A DNA stretch of 64,000 bases from Acidobacteriota bacterium (GTDB taxonomy: Bacteria > Acidobacteriota > Terriglobia > UBA7540). Positions 18,404-30,955 of the stretch are shown one piece after another (within the stretch, counting starts at the first letter, position 1; every line of letters starts with the position of its first letter). The stretch covers positions 124,001 through 188,000 of the forward strand of contig JAMCXS010000032.1 in assembly GCA_023474345.1 (NCBI GenBank), read 5' to 3'. The notes under the pieces were generated by a model. That model was given only the letters and a program-made list of their open reading frames with translations. It was not told the DNA's origin and did not search any database. The position numbers and the translations under genes were made by a program.

Positions 18404-20239
18404 CTACAGAACAGGGCTGTTGTCCCCCATGATCTGTTCACGAATCATCTTGACCGGCGCGATGCCGAAGCCCAGAAACTGATTGTGGAATTGCCGCAAG
18501 TTGAATTTCTCGCCTAAATTCTGGTTAGAGTCTTCGCGCAGCTTCATAATTTCGAGCTTCCCGAGCGCGGCGCTCAGGTATCCAGGATCCAGGGCGCCAC
18601 GTATCGCTTCACGCTGGGCGCTGGCGGGATCCAGGTAAGCTTGGCTTTGAAAGAGACTGGCGGCCTCGTCAACCGTCATGCCCCCCGTGTGCATGCGGAT
18701 TGCCGCGATATACCGGCACAGCCGGACAAGCGCGGCCTGCAACTGAGCCAGTAACAGCTTGGGATCGCCCTCGCCGTAGCCCTGTTCCAGCATCATTTCT
18801 TCGCAGTAATGCGCCCAACCCTCCCAGTTCGTCTCGACCACTTTCAAGGAGGGCTCCAGCTTGCGTGCCTTTGGTGGCGCGCTCTTCAACCACAGGAACT
18901 GAACGTAATGCCCCGGATAGGCCTCACGAAGCGAAATGATCTGCGTGGCATAAGTGTCCAACAACTGGACCAACTGCTCCTTCTGCGCCTGATTCCAGCC
19001 GGAATTTGGAAGAGTCAAGTAGTAAAAAGACTGAATCGAGTGTTGTTCGAGCGGGCCGGGCGTGTCCAGGCAAGCCAGGGTTTTCGCTTCCATAAAAGCC
19101 GGCGCTTCCTTCACCTGGGGAATGGGTGCGGGAGCAACTGTCACAATTTCATGGGTTAGAACAAACTGCCGCTGGCTGTCGACCACCGATTGCGCATCGC
19201 TAAGGACCTGATTAGCAGCAGGGTGTTCCTGCGCCATGCTTTGCAGGATCTCCTGGGGAGATTTTGTTTTGTCAATGACCTGCGCGGTCTGGGCAAAAAG
19301 GGATTGGTTGCGTTGCAACTCGCTTTGGCCGATTTTAAGCAACTGGTCGGCGGGGGTATCTACCATCTCGTCGTACAAGAGCTTCTTGCTGAAGTTGCCT
19401 GCTCCGATGGCAAATGCACCCTGGGACTGGGGGGTGAGTACATTTTTCAAGTAATTCAGGAACTGGTTATAAGCCGTGACGAGTTGCTGGTTGACGGTAT
19501 TAAACTCTGTTTTGAGAGAGCCGCTGGTTGCGCCGGCTACCACCTGGGGCAGGGCGTTCTGGATATAGCTGATCTGCGCTTGCACTTGCTCGATGGCAAC
19601 CGCTGTGTAAACGCTGGGAGGATTGACAACGTTCGCGCGGGCACTATTCAGGACATCCGGGATACGCTCGGCGCGCGAGATCAGTGACTTCAGGCGGTCG
19701 TCGAGAGGAGCGAAGTCGCGCTCGACGAGAGCAAACAGGGACTCGCTGGCAATGTCGTTATAAAAATTAGGGTTTTTCGCCCACATGCGGATACTCGCGA
19801 GATCCAGGAGGTGTCCCTGAATCAGACTTCCGAGCAACCGGGCGTCAAATTGATTGTTAGCGGATAGCGCGTCGTTGGGTATTTTGCCAAGCTCAGTTAA
19901 GGCGCGCTGGTTGCGCGCAATTTCGGCCCGAATATCCGCACTGGAATAAGCCGGCAATTGGGCATCGTACTGGTGGATCCCTGCCTTTGTAGCTCGTGCC
20001 GGGTTGAAGTGGAAAAAGCCGTCGAAATAATGACTAACGAAGCCCCGAAAGGCCTGATCGGCCTGCGAAGGCGGACCGGGTTGGCTTGCCGGCTTGACGC
20101 CCGCGGGAGGAGCCGGAGCGCCCGGTGGCGTCTGTCCGGCCCCCGAAACAGTCTGTAATGCAGCTTTGGCCGTGGCGCCGCCGGTTGCAAGCGCCGAAGT
20201 CAATGCCAAAATTGCCTCGCGACGTGTCATTTTATCCAT
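18404..20239 (-). CDS. Exported DUF885-family protein with an altered zinc motif
   Basis: 611 aa, related to gluzincin-like DUF885 proteins. The N-terminus MTRREAILALTSALATGG fits a twin-arginine signal, followed by a Pro/Ala/Gly-rich linker (residues 31-60). The helical body ends in the family signature, normally HExxPGH; here it reads R438-E439-A-Y-P-G-H444, so the first His is Arg (codon CGT). The later EGWAHYCEEMM (473-483), supplying the Glu ligand, is intact. The protein may bind metal differently or have lost peptidase activity. It precedes the M61 gene and may be in the same operon. Confidence 0.82.
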   Translation of the reverse strand: MDKMTRREAILALTSALATGGATAKAALQTVSGAGQTPPGAPAPPAGVKPASQPGPPSQADQAFRGFVSHYFDGFFHFNPARATKAGIHQYDAQLPAYSSADIRAEIARNQRALTELGKIPNDALSANNQFDARLLGSLIQGHLLDLASIRMWAKNPNFYNDIASESLFALVERDFAPLDDRLKSLISRAERIPDVLNSARANVVNPPSVYTAVAIEQVQAQISYIQNALPQVVAGATSGSLKTEFNTVNQQLVTAYNQFLNYLKNVLTPQSQGAFAIGAGNFSKKLLYDEMVDTPADQLLKIGQSELQRNQSLFAQTAQVIDKTKSPQEILQSMAQEHPAANQVLSDAQSVVDSQRQFVLTHEIVTVAPAPIPQVKEAPAFMEAKTLACLDTPGPLEQHSIQSFYYLTLPNSGWNQAQKEQLVQLLDTYATQIISLREAYPGHYVQFLWLKSAPPKARKLEPSLKVVETNWEGWAHYCEEMMLEQGYGEGDPKLLLAQLQAALVRLCRYIAAIRMHTGGMTVDEAASLFQSQAYLDPASAQREAIRGALDPGYLSAALGKLEIMKLREDSNQNLGEKFNLRQFHNQFLGFGIAPVKMIREQIMGDNSPVL

Positions 20240-20772
20240 CTTTCGAGTTTCCCCTTACTGCGCGGCCTGGCTTTAATTCGCGCCTGCAGGCTCAAGCGCC
20301 AGGCGGCAAGCCGCGCCTTTCCTATCAGCTTCGTCGCTGGATAATATCGGAAAACTCCGGCCATGATACCAGGCCTCGAACTCATCTTTATAGAGTGGAC
20401 TACTATCTTGGCCTGTTTCGCCCAAGGTGATGTTCTGGAGAGAATGGTCGAAGTCAAGAAAATATGCCACCATCCGCATCGAGGTCGCGACCGCCCGCGT
20501 GGAGATTGCAAAACCATCAAGGGAACCCTCATCATATCAGCGAAGGCTCCAAAAGCTGCGATGCGAGCTTTGCCGCCCAAACAAACCGAGGATAGTATAG
20601 AAAATTGCCTCCGTGCGTAACAATCCCCGATTTGTGCCACAGAAACACCGAAAGCTCCAAAGATCAGTCTCTGCATTATAATGAAGCGTCCTCGAGTTCT
20701 GCGTATAATACTGGCCGTTGCCGGCAAGGCATCCCGGACTAGGAAATCTCCAACGATGGATAAGGAGCGTTC
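20240..20772. other. Divergent intergenic region with two TATAAT boxes
   Basis: 533 bp between the DUF885 gene and the M13 gene. Exact TATAAT hexamers occur on the plus strand at 20677-20682 and 20704-20709, the second about 64 bp before the M13 start; neither has a good -35. A short minus-strand frame (20273-20479) has fairly normal composition but no ribosome site, so I do not call it a gene. Confidence 0.4.
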
Positions 20773-22857
20773 ATGAGCTATCTAGGAAAGTGGCTGATCG
20801 GGTTCGTGGCTGTGCTGCTGATTGCTCTTGGTATTCTGGCATTTCATCCCCGTGGATGCTTTTTTAAAGCACGGCCTTCCCCCGACGCCGCGCAAGCGTC
20901 CATGAAATCGTTCAACGTGAACATGCTGGACAGAAACGCGAATGTTTGCGTCAACCTCTTCCAATTCGCCGACGGCGGATGGCTGGCCAAGAATCCCATT
21001 CCTCCTGAATACCCGAGCTGGGGCACCTTCAACGAACTCCAGGAACGAAACCGCGAAATCCTTCACCAGATCCTGGAAAGGGCCGCCGCGGACAACGCTC
21101 CGGCGGGGTCGAACCTGCAAAAGATCGGCGACTTTTATGCCAGTTGCATGGATACCCAGGCGATTGAGGCCGAAGGCGCTAAGCCGCTCGAGCCGGAGTT
21201 CAAGCGCATCAAAGCCATCCGCAATCTTCACGACCTTCAAGCTGAGGTGGCGCGCCTGCAGGGCTACGGAGTTGATGTGCTGTTCGAATTCGGGTCAACG
21301 CAGGACGAGAAGAACAGCACCCAGGTGATCGCCGGTGCGGATCAGGGCGGGCTGGGCTTGCCGGATCGCGATTATTACACCAAGACCGACGCCAAGTCCC
21401 AAAAGCTTCGCCAGCAGTACGTCGAACATGTCCAGAAAATGTTTGAGCTTCTCGGTGACAGTACGGCCAATGCCGCTTCCGAAGCCAAGACTGTCATGAG
21501 CATTGAGACGAAACTGGCAGAGGCTTCGATGACCCGCGTGGAGCAGCGCGACCCGGACAAGACTTATCACAAAATGGACATGGCGCAACTGAAAGCTCTC
21601 ACGCCCGCGTTTTCATGGCCGGTCTACTTCCGCCAGGTAGGCCATCCTGACATCCCTGCCGTCGATGTGGCTGAGCCCAAGTTTTTCGAGGCGGCCAATC
21701 AACTCCTTACGTCCGTGCCGCTGGACGAATGGAAAACCTACCTCCGCTGGCACCTGATCGACGCGGCGGCGCCCGCGCTTTCTTCAAAGTTTGTGGAGGA
21801 AGATTTCAATTTCAACAGCCGCATTTTGCAGGGAACCCAGAAAATTCTTCCCCGCTGGCAGCGGTGTGTACGGGCGACGGACAGTGAGCTGGGATTTGCC
21901 CTGGGTAAAGTCTACGTTCAAAAATATTTCCCCCCCGAGGCCAAAGCCCGCGCCCAGAAGATGGTCCAGAACCTGATGGCGGCCCTCCGCGAAGACCTTG
22001 AAACCCTGCCGTGGATGGGGCCGGCCACGCGCAAAGCGGCACTGGCCAAGCTGGACGCCTTCATACCTATGATCGGCTATCCGGACAAGTGGCGCGATTA
22101 TTCCGCCTATCATGTAACACGCGGTTCGTACGTAGAAAACGTGCTCAACGGCGACTTGTTTGATTTCCGGCGCGACTTGAACAAGATCGGCAAACCCGTT
22201 GACCGCACGGAATGGGACATGACGCCGCCAACCGTCAATGCCTATTACGATCCTCTCAAGAACGAGATCGTGTTTCCCGCGGGCATCCTCCAGCCTCCTT
22301 TCTTTGATTATCGTGGCGACGACGCGGCCAATTACGGCGGCATCGGCGCGGTGATCGGACACGAGATGACGCACGGCTTTGACGACGAGGGACGCAAGTT
22401 TGACGCTCACGGCAATCTGAAGAATTGGTGGACGCCGCAGGATATCAAGAATTTCAACGAGCGCGCGCAATGCATCGAAAAGCAATTTGACAGCTACGTG
22501 GCGGTCGGCAATGTCCACGAGAACGGCAAACTGGTGCTGGGCGAAAGTATTGCCGACCTGGGAGGCTTGACCCTGGCCTATAACGCTTTTGAGAAAAGCC
22601 TCGAAGGCAAGCCCCGGCCCAAAGACATCGACGGCTTCACCCCTGAACAGCGTTTCTTCATTGCCTGGGCGCAGAACTGGGCGGAGAATATTCGGCCACA
22701 GTTCGCCCGGCTCCTGCTGAACGTCGATCCTCACCCGCTGGCTCGGTTCAGAGCCATCGGGCCGCCCTCGAACCTGCCCGCCTTTGCCAAGGCGTTCGAT
22801 TGCAAACCCGGCGACCCGATGGTCCGTCCTCCGAATATGCGCTGCCGGATCTGGTAA
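20773..22857 (+). CDS. M13-family (neprilysin/PepO-like) metallopeptidase
   Basis: 694 aa zinc endopeptidase that usually cleaves short peptides. The start ATG has AAGGAG six bases upstream. A membrane helix at residues 6-24 anchors or exports it. The N-terminal peptidase M13 domain is helical. The catalytic part has H530-E531-M-T-H534 and the third ligand in E591-S-I-A-D-L-G-G. It contains the family motif NAYYDP and ends with CRIW, typical of M13 enzymes. All expected catalytic residues are present. It is likely periplasmic. Confidence 0.93.
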   Translation: MSYLGKWLIGFVAVLLIALGILAFHPRGCFFKARPSPDAAQASMKSFNVNMLDRNANVCVNLFQFADGGWLAKNPIPPEYPSWGTFNELQERNREILHQILERAAADNAPAGSNLQKIGDFYASCMDTQAIEAEGAKPLEPEFKRIKAIRNLHDLQAEVARLQGYGVDVLFEFGSTQDEKNSTQVIAGADQGGLGLPDRDYYTKTDAKSQKLRQQYVEHVQKMFELLGDSTANAASEAKTVMSIETKLAEASMTRVEQRDPDKTYHKMDMAQLKALTPAFSWPVYFRQVGHPDIPAVDVAEPKFFEAANQLLTSVPLDEWKTYLRWHLIDAAAPALSSKFVEEDFNFNSRILQGTQKILPRWQRCVRATDSELGFALGKVYVQKYFPPEAKARAQKMVQNLMAALREDLETLPWMGPATRKAALAKLDAFIPMIGYPDKWRDYSAYHVTRGSYVENVLNGDLFDFRRDLNKIGKPVDRTEWDMTPPTVNAYYDPLKNEIVFPAGILQPPFFDYRGDDAANYGGIGAVIGHEMTHGFDDEGRKFDAHGNLKNWWTPQDIKNFNERAQCIEKQFDSYVAVGNVHENGKLVLGESIADLGGLTLAYNAFEKSLEGKPRPKDIDGFTPEQRFFIAWAQNWAENIRPQFARLLLNVDPHPLARFRAIGPPSNLPAFAKAFDCKPGDPMVRPPNMRCRIW

Positions 22858-22884
22858 GGCCGCATGGAGGTTGCTGAAAAAGCC

Positions 22885-23025
22885 AAACTGTCATAGTGAG
22901 GATGTTCTCTCTCCGCTCGCGAACGGCCTTGAGCGAAGCGAAGGGTTCAGGATAAACTCCGCGAAGAATCTGATGCATCTTCCTGACAATGGACAATGCA
23001 GGCCCTTCGCTGCCCGGATGACGTC
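22885..23025. repeat. Degenerate interspersed repeat between M13 and cysteine desulfurase genes
   Basis: Begins CTGTCATAGTGAGG, has TGAGCGAAGCGAAGGG inside and AAGAATCTG further on, and ends TTCGCTGCCCGGATGACG, so the outer GTCAT and ATGAC are inverted. The layout resembles the GTCAT...GAGCGAAGCGAAG...AATCT...ATGAC intergenic repeats common in soil bacterial genomes. The call rests on pattern memory, not a search. Confidence 0.4.
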
Positions 23026-23059
23026 GCGCGGATATTTTTCAGCTAAAATTAAAGATCAG

Positions 23060-24259
23060 ATGAATTTGCCTGTCTACATGGACCATCACGCCACCACGCC
23101 TCTTGACCCGCGGGTGCTGGAAGCGATGCTGCCCTACCTGACCGAGAAATTCGGCAACCCAGCCAGTTGCACCCATCGGTACGGCTGGGACGCCCAAGCC
23201 GGAATTGAAAAGGCCCGGAAGCAGGTTGCCCGCCTCGTGAACGCCAAGCCGGAAGAAATCATTTTCACTTCCGGGGCAACGGAGTCCGACAATCTGGCCA
23301 TCAAGGGCGCCGCGGGGGCGAATCGCCAAAGGGGAAATCGTATTGTGACCCTGGCGATTGAGCATCACGCGGTGCTGGACGCTTGCCGGCGCCTGGAAGG
23401 CGAGGGCCTTAGCGTGACCTATCTGCCGGTGACCCGGGACGGGTTGCTGAACCTGGATGACTTTAAACGGGCTTTGACCGATCAGACGATTCTCGTGAGT
23501 GTGATGGCCGCCAACAACGAAATCGGAACCCTCCAGCCCATTTCTGAGATCGGAAAGCTATGCCGCGAACGCGGAATCCTGTTTCATACCGATGCCGTGC
23601 AGGCCATCGGCAAAATCGAAGTGGATGTGGAACGGATGTGTGTGGATCTGCTTTCAATCTCGGCGCACAAGATTTACGGGCCGAAAGGCGTGGGCGCGCT
23701 TTATGTCCGTCAAAACGATCCGCGCCTGAAGCTGATCCCGCTTCTGGATGGCGGTGGCCACGAACGAGGCATGCGATCGGGGACGCTTAACGTGGCCGGA
23801 ATTGTCGGCTTGGGCCAGGCCAGCGAAATCTGCCAACAGGAAATCTCCCGCGAACCGGACCGCCTGCGGGCTCTCCGCGACCGCTTGAAAGATGGCATCC
23901 TGGCTGGACTCGACGATGTCAGGATCAACGGTTCCATGGAACAACGCCTGCCCAACAATCTCAACCTCAGCTTTGCGGGTGTCGACGCGGAATCGTTCCT
24001 GATGGCCTTAAATAACGTTGCCCTGTCTTCCGGATCAGCCTGCAATTCGGCGGGAGATTCACCCTCCTATGTCCTCCAGGCGCTCGGATTGCCTGAAGAT
24101 CTTGCGGCGGGCTCCATCCGTTTTGGCCTGGGGCGATTCAATACCGAAGAAGAAGTGGAGTTTACCGTTCATCGTGTGGTCGAAACTGTGAAAAGCCTTC
24201 GCGAACTCTCCACTCTGCCTGCTACAACGAAAAGCCCGACGCCCCAGGACAAGACCTGA
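23060..24259 (+). CDS. iscS: Cysteine desulfurase (IscS/NifS class)
   Basis: PLP enzyme that takes sulfur from cysteine for Fe-S clusters and thio-modified tRNA; 399 aa from ATG 23060, where homology begins (MNLPVYMDHHATTPLDP). The longer frame from 22784 reads through the end of the M13 gene and a repeat. The PLP lysine is K204 in SAHKIYGPKG; the persulfide cysteine is C328 in SSGSACNSAG. No iscU, iscR or mnmA is adjacent, so whether it serves Fe-S assembly or tRNA thiolation cannot be told here. No clear Shine-Dalgarno precedes the start. Confidence 0.92.
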   Translation: MNLPVYMDHHATTPLDPRVLEAMLPYLTEKFGNPASCTHRYGWDAQAGIEKARKQVARLVNAKPEEIIFTSGATESDNLAIKGAAGANRQRGNRIVTLAIEHHAVLDACRRLEGEGLSVTYLPVTRDGLLNLDDFKRALTDQTILVSVMAANNEIGTLQPISEIGKLCRERGILFHTDAVQAIGKIEVDVERMCVDLLSISAHKIYGPKGVGALYVRQNDPRLKLIPLLDGGGHERGMRSGTLNVAGIVGLGQASEICQQEISREPDRLRALRDRLKDGILAGLDDVRINGSMEQRLPNNLNLSFAGVDAESFLMALNNVALSSGSACNSAGDSPSYVLQALGLPEDLAAGSIRFGLGRFNTEEEVEFTVHRVVETVKSLRELSTLPATTKSPTPQDKT

Positions 24260-24589
24260 TGCCCTTCGCCTTCCCCGCTCACGACCCTTACTGGTTGAAC
24301 AAGATAGTCCCCAGAGACTAATGCCTGAGCGCCAAGGCATGATTCCGGCCCTTTCGGGTTAATCTATTGGTAAAGGGGCAGGAGTTCAAGGCCGCCAAGG
24401 CGCGCGCGTCGCGGCTCGGGGTGCGCCTTGGGGTACAATCAGCCTGCAACGGAGGGGCGCCACCGGAACATATTGAGAAACCAAGGCAGTAAGGAAGTGA
24501 TCTAAAGATGGTGGCAAAGACCTGTAGCGCCTTAGTGCCGATCTGGAATCTTGCCGGTTTACGCAATAGGAAACCCTTGGGTGTTGCGC

Positions 24590-24618
24590 TTGCATCTCAT
24601 TAGTGGGAAAATTAAACT
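24590..24618 (+). promoter_or_regulatory. Candidate promoter for htrA
   Basis: TTGCAT (24590-24595), 17 bp, TAAACT (24613-24618), about 56 bp before the htrA start. No sigma-32 or sigma-E-like consensus is evident. The remaining 24260-24589 gap shows no gene. Confidence 0.35.
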
Positions 24619-24674
24619 ACCTCCATATAAGTTGGATCCCCGGGCACGAAACAAAGGAAAGGAGAAAGTTTTTC

Positions 24675-26192
24675 ATGCCGCGTTCTACAAAACAGTTTTT
24701 GCGGGAGAATCTTCTGGGATTGAGCCTCACCATGGTGGGCCTACTCTGTTTGGCTCTCGCGTCTATTATGTATTTTGGCCAGCGCAGCTATAACAATATT
24801 GCGCTGGCAAGTGGGCAGGCGCTAGACGGGCCTGACATTGACAGCCTCTTGAAGTTGGACAAAGCCTACCAGCGCATCGTCCAGGAAGTGAACCCGACTG
24901 TGGTGAACATTCGGACAACGCAGGTTGTCAAAGTTCAGCAGTCGCCCTTTTTCTCAGATCCGTTCTTCCGCCAGTTTTTCGGGAATGTTCCGGGTATGGG
25001 AATTCCCCGGGAGCAGAAAGAACATGCTCTGGGAAGCGGAGTGATCGTTTCTCCGGAAGGGTATATTGTTACCAACAACCACGTCATCGCTCACGCCACG
25101 GACATCGAGGTCATGCTTTCCGACAAACGCACCTTCAAGGGCAAAGTCATTGGCGCTGATCCATTGACGGACATTGCGGTGGTAAAAATTAATGCCAGCA
25201 ATTTGCCGGTGGCCGCGTGGGGCAATTCCTCAGATTTACGCGTCGGCGATATCGTTATGGCCTTTGGCAATCCTTTCGGACTGAATTTTACGGTCACGAG
25301 TGGAATTGTCAGCGCCCTGGGACGATCCGGGTTGGACATCGAAAAGATTGAGAATTTTATCCAGACGGACGCCGCCATTAACCCGGGGAATTCCGGTGGT
25401 CCGCTGGTGAACGTGCGCGGGCAGGTTGTCGGGATTAACACCGCCATCGTGAGCGGTGGCGGGGGACCTGGCGGCGAGGGCGGCTTCATCGGAATCGGCT
25501 TCGCCATCCCGGCCAACACGGTGAAGCACATCATGGAAGACCTCATCAAGACGGGCAAGGTAACCCGAGGTTATCTGGGCGTTGAGATCAGCGACCTGAC
25601 CAGCGGCCTGGCGAAGCAATTTAATGTACCGACCACCGCCGGAGCGTTGGTCCAGAACGTAGAACCCAACGGGCCGGCTGCCAAGGCAGGGATCAAGAAC
25701 GGTGATGTGATCCGCGAGTTCAACGGTCAGCCCGTCTCCGGGGCCAACCAACTGACTTACCTGGTAACCAACACGAATCCCGGCTCCGCTGTTACCCTGG
25801 GCATCTTGCGAAATGGCAAGCCGCTTAATGTCAAGGTGCTTCTGGCTGAGCGTCCGACCAATCTCAGCATGCAAGCAGGCGTGGGTCAGGCGCCTTCGGG
25901 CACGGCACTGGCGGGCATTCAGGTGCAAAACCTCACACCTGCTCTCCGGAACCAGCTTTCCCTGCCGAGCAGCGTAACGGGTGTGGTTATCTCGAATATC
26001 AATCCCGATAGCCCTGCCGCTGCCGCCGGGCTTCAGCAGGGAGATGTCATCGAGAGCATCGACCGGCATCCCGTGCATAACGTGAGCGACTTCAACCGCT
26101 TGGCAGCCGAGGCGAAAGGCCAGGTCTTGTTGCGCATCAACCGGCAAGGCTCAGGCCTTTATGTGGTAATCAGCCCTGGCGGCGGTGATTAA
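24675..26192 (+). CDS. degP: HtrA/DegP-family periplasmic serine protease
   Basis: Envelope quality-control protease/chaperone, 505 aa from ATG 24675 (AAAGGAAAGGAG upstream); the frame opens earlier at 24603 without a ribosome site. The single membrane/signal helix spans residues 13-33. The trypsin-like domain has the full triad: H136 (TNNHVI), D166 (LTDIAVV), S240 (NPGNSGGPL). Two PDZ domains follow, about residues 275-385 (RGYLGVEI) and 410-500 (AGIQVQNL). A Phe-rich LA-loop (SPFFSDPFFRQFFG) is typical of DegP/DegQ. Monocistronic, with a long stem-loop downstream. Confidence 0.94.
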   Translation: MPRSTKQFLRENLLGLSLTMVGLLCLALASIMYFGQRSYNNIALASGQALDGPDIDSLLKLDKAYQRIVQEVNPTVVNIRTTQVVKVQQSPFFSDPFFRQFFGNVPGMGIPREQKEHALGSGVIVSPEGYIVTNNHVIAHATDIEVMLSDKRTFKGKVIGADPLTDIAVVKINASNLPVAAWGNSSDLRVGDIVMAFGNPFGLNFTVTSGIVSALGRSGLDIEKIENFIQTDAAINPGNSGGPLVNVRGQVVGINTAIVSGGGGPGGEGGFIGIGFAIPANTVKHIMEDLIKTGKVTRGYLGVEISDLTSGLAKQFNVPTTAGALVQNVEPNGPAAKAGIKNGDVIREFNGQPVSGANQLTYLVTNTNPGSAVTLGILRNGKPLNVKVLLAERPTNLSMQAGVGQAPSGTALAGIQVQNLTPALRNQLSLPSSVTGVVISNINPDSPAAAAGLQQGDVIESIDRHPVHNVSDFNRLAAEAKGQVLLRINRQGSGLYVVISPGGGD

Positions 26193-26239
26193 TGTCGTGA
26201 CCGCTTAGCGCGGAATCCGCCGGATCGCCTGTCGCGACC

Positions 26240-26310
26240 GCCCCCGCTCCCGGGAACTGGCCTTCGGAGTTCTGAAGGATTCAGCTACCCGGCGAGCGGG
26301 GGCATTTTGT
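26240..26310 (+). terminator. Long two-tier stem-loop after htrA
   Basis: GCCCCCGCTC (26240-26249) pairs perfectly with GAGCGGGGGC (26294-26303). Directly inside, CCGGG (26250-26254) pairs with CCCGG (26288-26292). The stem is followed by ATTTTGT. It lies between htrA and the downstream hydrolase gene on the same strand. The short T-rich tail allows an intrinsic terminator, but the 33-base inner loop is long for one. Confidence 0.55.
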
Positions 26311-26343
26311 ATGGACACGGCCTGATCGTTTGGACCGGCAAAA

Positions 26344-27192
26344 ATGGGAAGCAGCCTGAAGCGAGCAACACGGGCTGTGGTAAGTGCCGCTGTCGGAGTT
26401 GTCGCTATCTTGGCCTTGCTCACCATCTCAATTCGCGCCATCGAGAATCGTTTTATCTATTTTCCGCCCCGGCACTCAACGGACTTTGCGCCAGCCAAAC
26501 AGTACGGTCCCCCCGCAGAAGAAGTCTGGCTCGTGGCCGCTGATGGCGTGAAGTTGAACGGCCTGTATTTTCCTCATCCACAATCACGCAAAGCGATCCT
26601 GTGGTTCCACGGCAATGCCGAAGACCTCGGCTCCGCGCGCAGCCGCGTGAAGTTTTACTCGGCGCTTGGCGCAAATCTGCTGGCGCTGGATTACCGCGGT
26701 TACGGCAGAAGTGAAGGCTCGCCATTTGAAGAAGGTCTGTATCGCGATGCCGACGCCGCCTACGAGTACCTTATCGAGCAGCGGCACATGCGGCCTGAAG
26801 ACATTATTGTAGTGGGCCAATCGCTTGGCGGCGTGGTCGCCATCGATCTTGCTTCCCGCCGTCCCTGCGGCGGCTTAGTTGTAGAATGCTCGCTCACTAC
26901 GGCAGGCGAGATGGCGCGGAGAATTCTCCGCATTCCGCTGCTTGCGTATAACCCTAAAACGCGTTTTGATTCGTTATCGAAGATTCGGCAGGTGCGTGCG
27001 CCGGTTCTGGTGGCCCATGGAACTAAAGACGAAGTGATTCCTTTCTCAATGGGCCGGCGCCTGTTTGAAAACGCCAATCAGCCGAAGGACTTTTACGCTG
27101 TGGAGGGCGCCGGGCACAACGATTTTCTGGAAGTTGGTGGAGAAGCTTATCGCGAACGGCTAAAGGAATTCGTTGCCGCGGGCTCCTCGTAG
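26344..27192 (+). CDS. Membrane-anchored alpha/beta hydrolase (BEM46/ABHD13-like)
   Basis: 282 aa. An N-terminal helix (residues 10-30) anchors it, followed by the RFIYFPP motif common in this group. The catalytic set is visible: oxyanion region WFHGNAEDL, nucleophile Ser in GQSLGG, Asp in HGTKDEVIPF, His in GAGHNDF. The substrate is unknown; relatives are serine esterases. It is separated from htrA by a stem-loop and converges on secA. Confidence 0.85.
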   Translation: MGSSLKRATRAVVSAAVGVVAILALLTISIRAIENRFIYFPPRHSTDFAPAKQYGPPAEEVWLVAADGVKLNGLYFPHPQSRKAILWFHGNAEDLGSARSRVKFYSALGANLLALDYRGYGRSEGSPFEEGLYRDADAAYEYLIEQRHMRPEDIIVVGQSLGGVVAIDLASRRPCGGLVVECSLTTAGEMARRILRIPLLAYNPKTRFDSLSKIRQVRAPVLVAHGTKDEVIPFSMGRRLFENANQPKDFYAVEGAGHNDFLEVGGEAYRERLKEFVAAGSS

Positions 27193-27243
27193 CCCGGCGT
27201 CCTCCCAACCTTGGTATTTGTAATTTCCTGAATAATGAAGCGA

Positions 27244-30456
<3,213 letters not shown>

Positions 30457-30501
30457 CGTCCTCTGCCGCGCATACGTCCGCGGCACATCTTTATCTTATA
30501 T

Positions 30502-30531
30502 ATTCTACCTTCCCCCCGGCAGGATTGGCAA
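30502..30531 (-). promoter_or_regulatory. Candidate promoter for secA
   Basis: On the minus strand TTGCCA (30531-30526), 18 bp, TAGAAT (30507-30502); each hexamer matches five of six consensus bases. It lies about 45 bp upstream of the secA ATG and is followed by an A/T-rich start region. Confidence 0.6.
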
Positions 30532-30539
30532 AATTTGCA

Positions 30540-30830
30540 GCCATCTGTTGCGGCGGTGTCCCCAGGCCGCCGGATTGCGCGGGCTCTCACAGTAGCGGCA
30601 TTGTCCTCGCCGCCGCGTTTCAGGACCTTTGCTGTAGCGGCGATCTATGATCGCCGGCCGTGAGGTTGCATGGGCACCCCTTGTGCCCGCCCTGGAGCTT
30701 GGGTAGCCGCGACGGTTCGGTTCCCGTCGCGGGCTTTGCGCGAAAAGTTCACGGCGAACCCGCGACACAGGTGTAGCGGCGGTCTATCATTGCCGAAATG
30801 CAAACGTCGAGCACAGCTCGACGCTACATA
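30540..30830. repeat. Cluster of TGTAG...CTACA palindromic elements
   Basis: Fills most of the 30487-30955 gap. One unit starts TGTAGCGGCGATC at 30633 with an 8-bp stem (CGGCGATC/GATCGCCG). Another runs 30772-30828, bounded by TGTAGCG and CGCTACA, and holds a second perfect hairpin (CGTCGAGC, ACA loop, GCTCGACG at 30805-30823). Further GCGGC-rich hairpins occupy 30550-30620. No gene is seen in the gap. Confidence 0.7.
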
Positions 30831-30955
30831 ACCGCATGGTGCGTGCACCCCGCGCTCTTCGTCTCAGGCTCCTTGTTCATTTCGCTTTCTTAGCGGCATG
30901 CTTTCTATGCCATGGGGTCGCTGCAGCTAGATGGAAGCGACAATTGCGGGCTTCA

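Noticed and set aside
20227-20727. 166-codon minus-strand frame, and the 68-codon frame 20273-20479, upstream of the DUF885 gene
   Set aside because: No ribosome site, no homology I recognise, and the longer one overlaps the DUF885 start. The shorter frame has ordinary composition but too little support.
21784-22734. 316-codon frame antisense to the M13 peptidase
   Set aside because: Fully overlapped by the M13 gene, whose catalytic motifs lie in this stretch.
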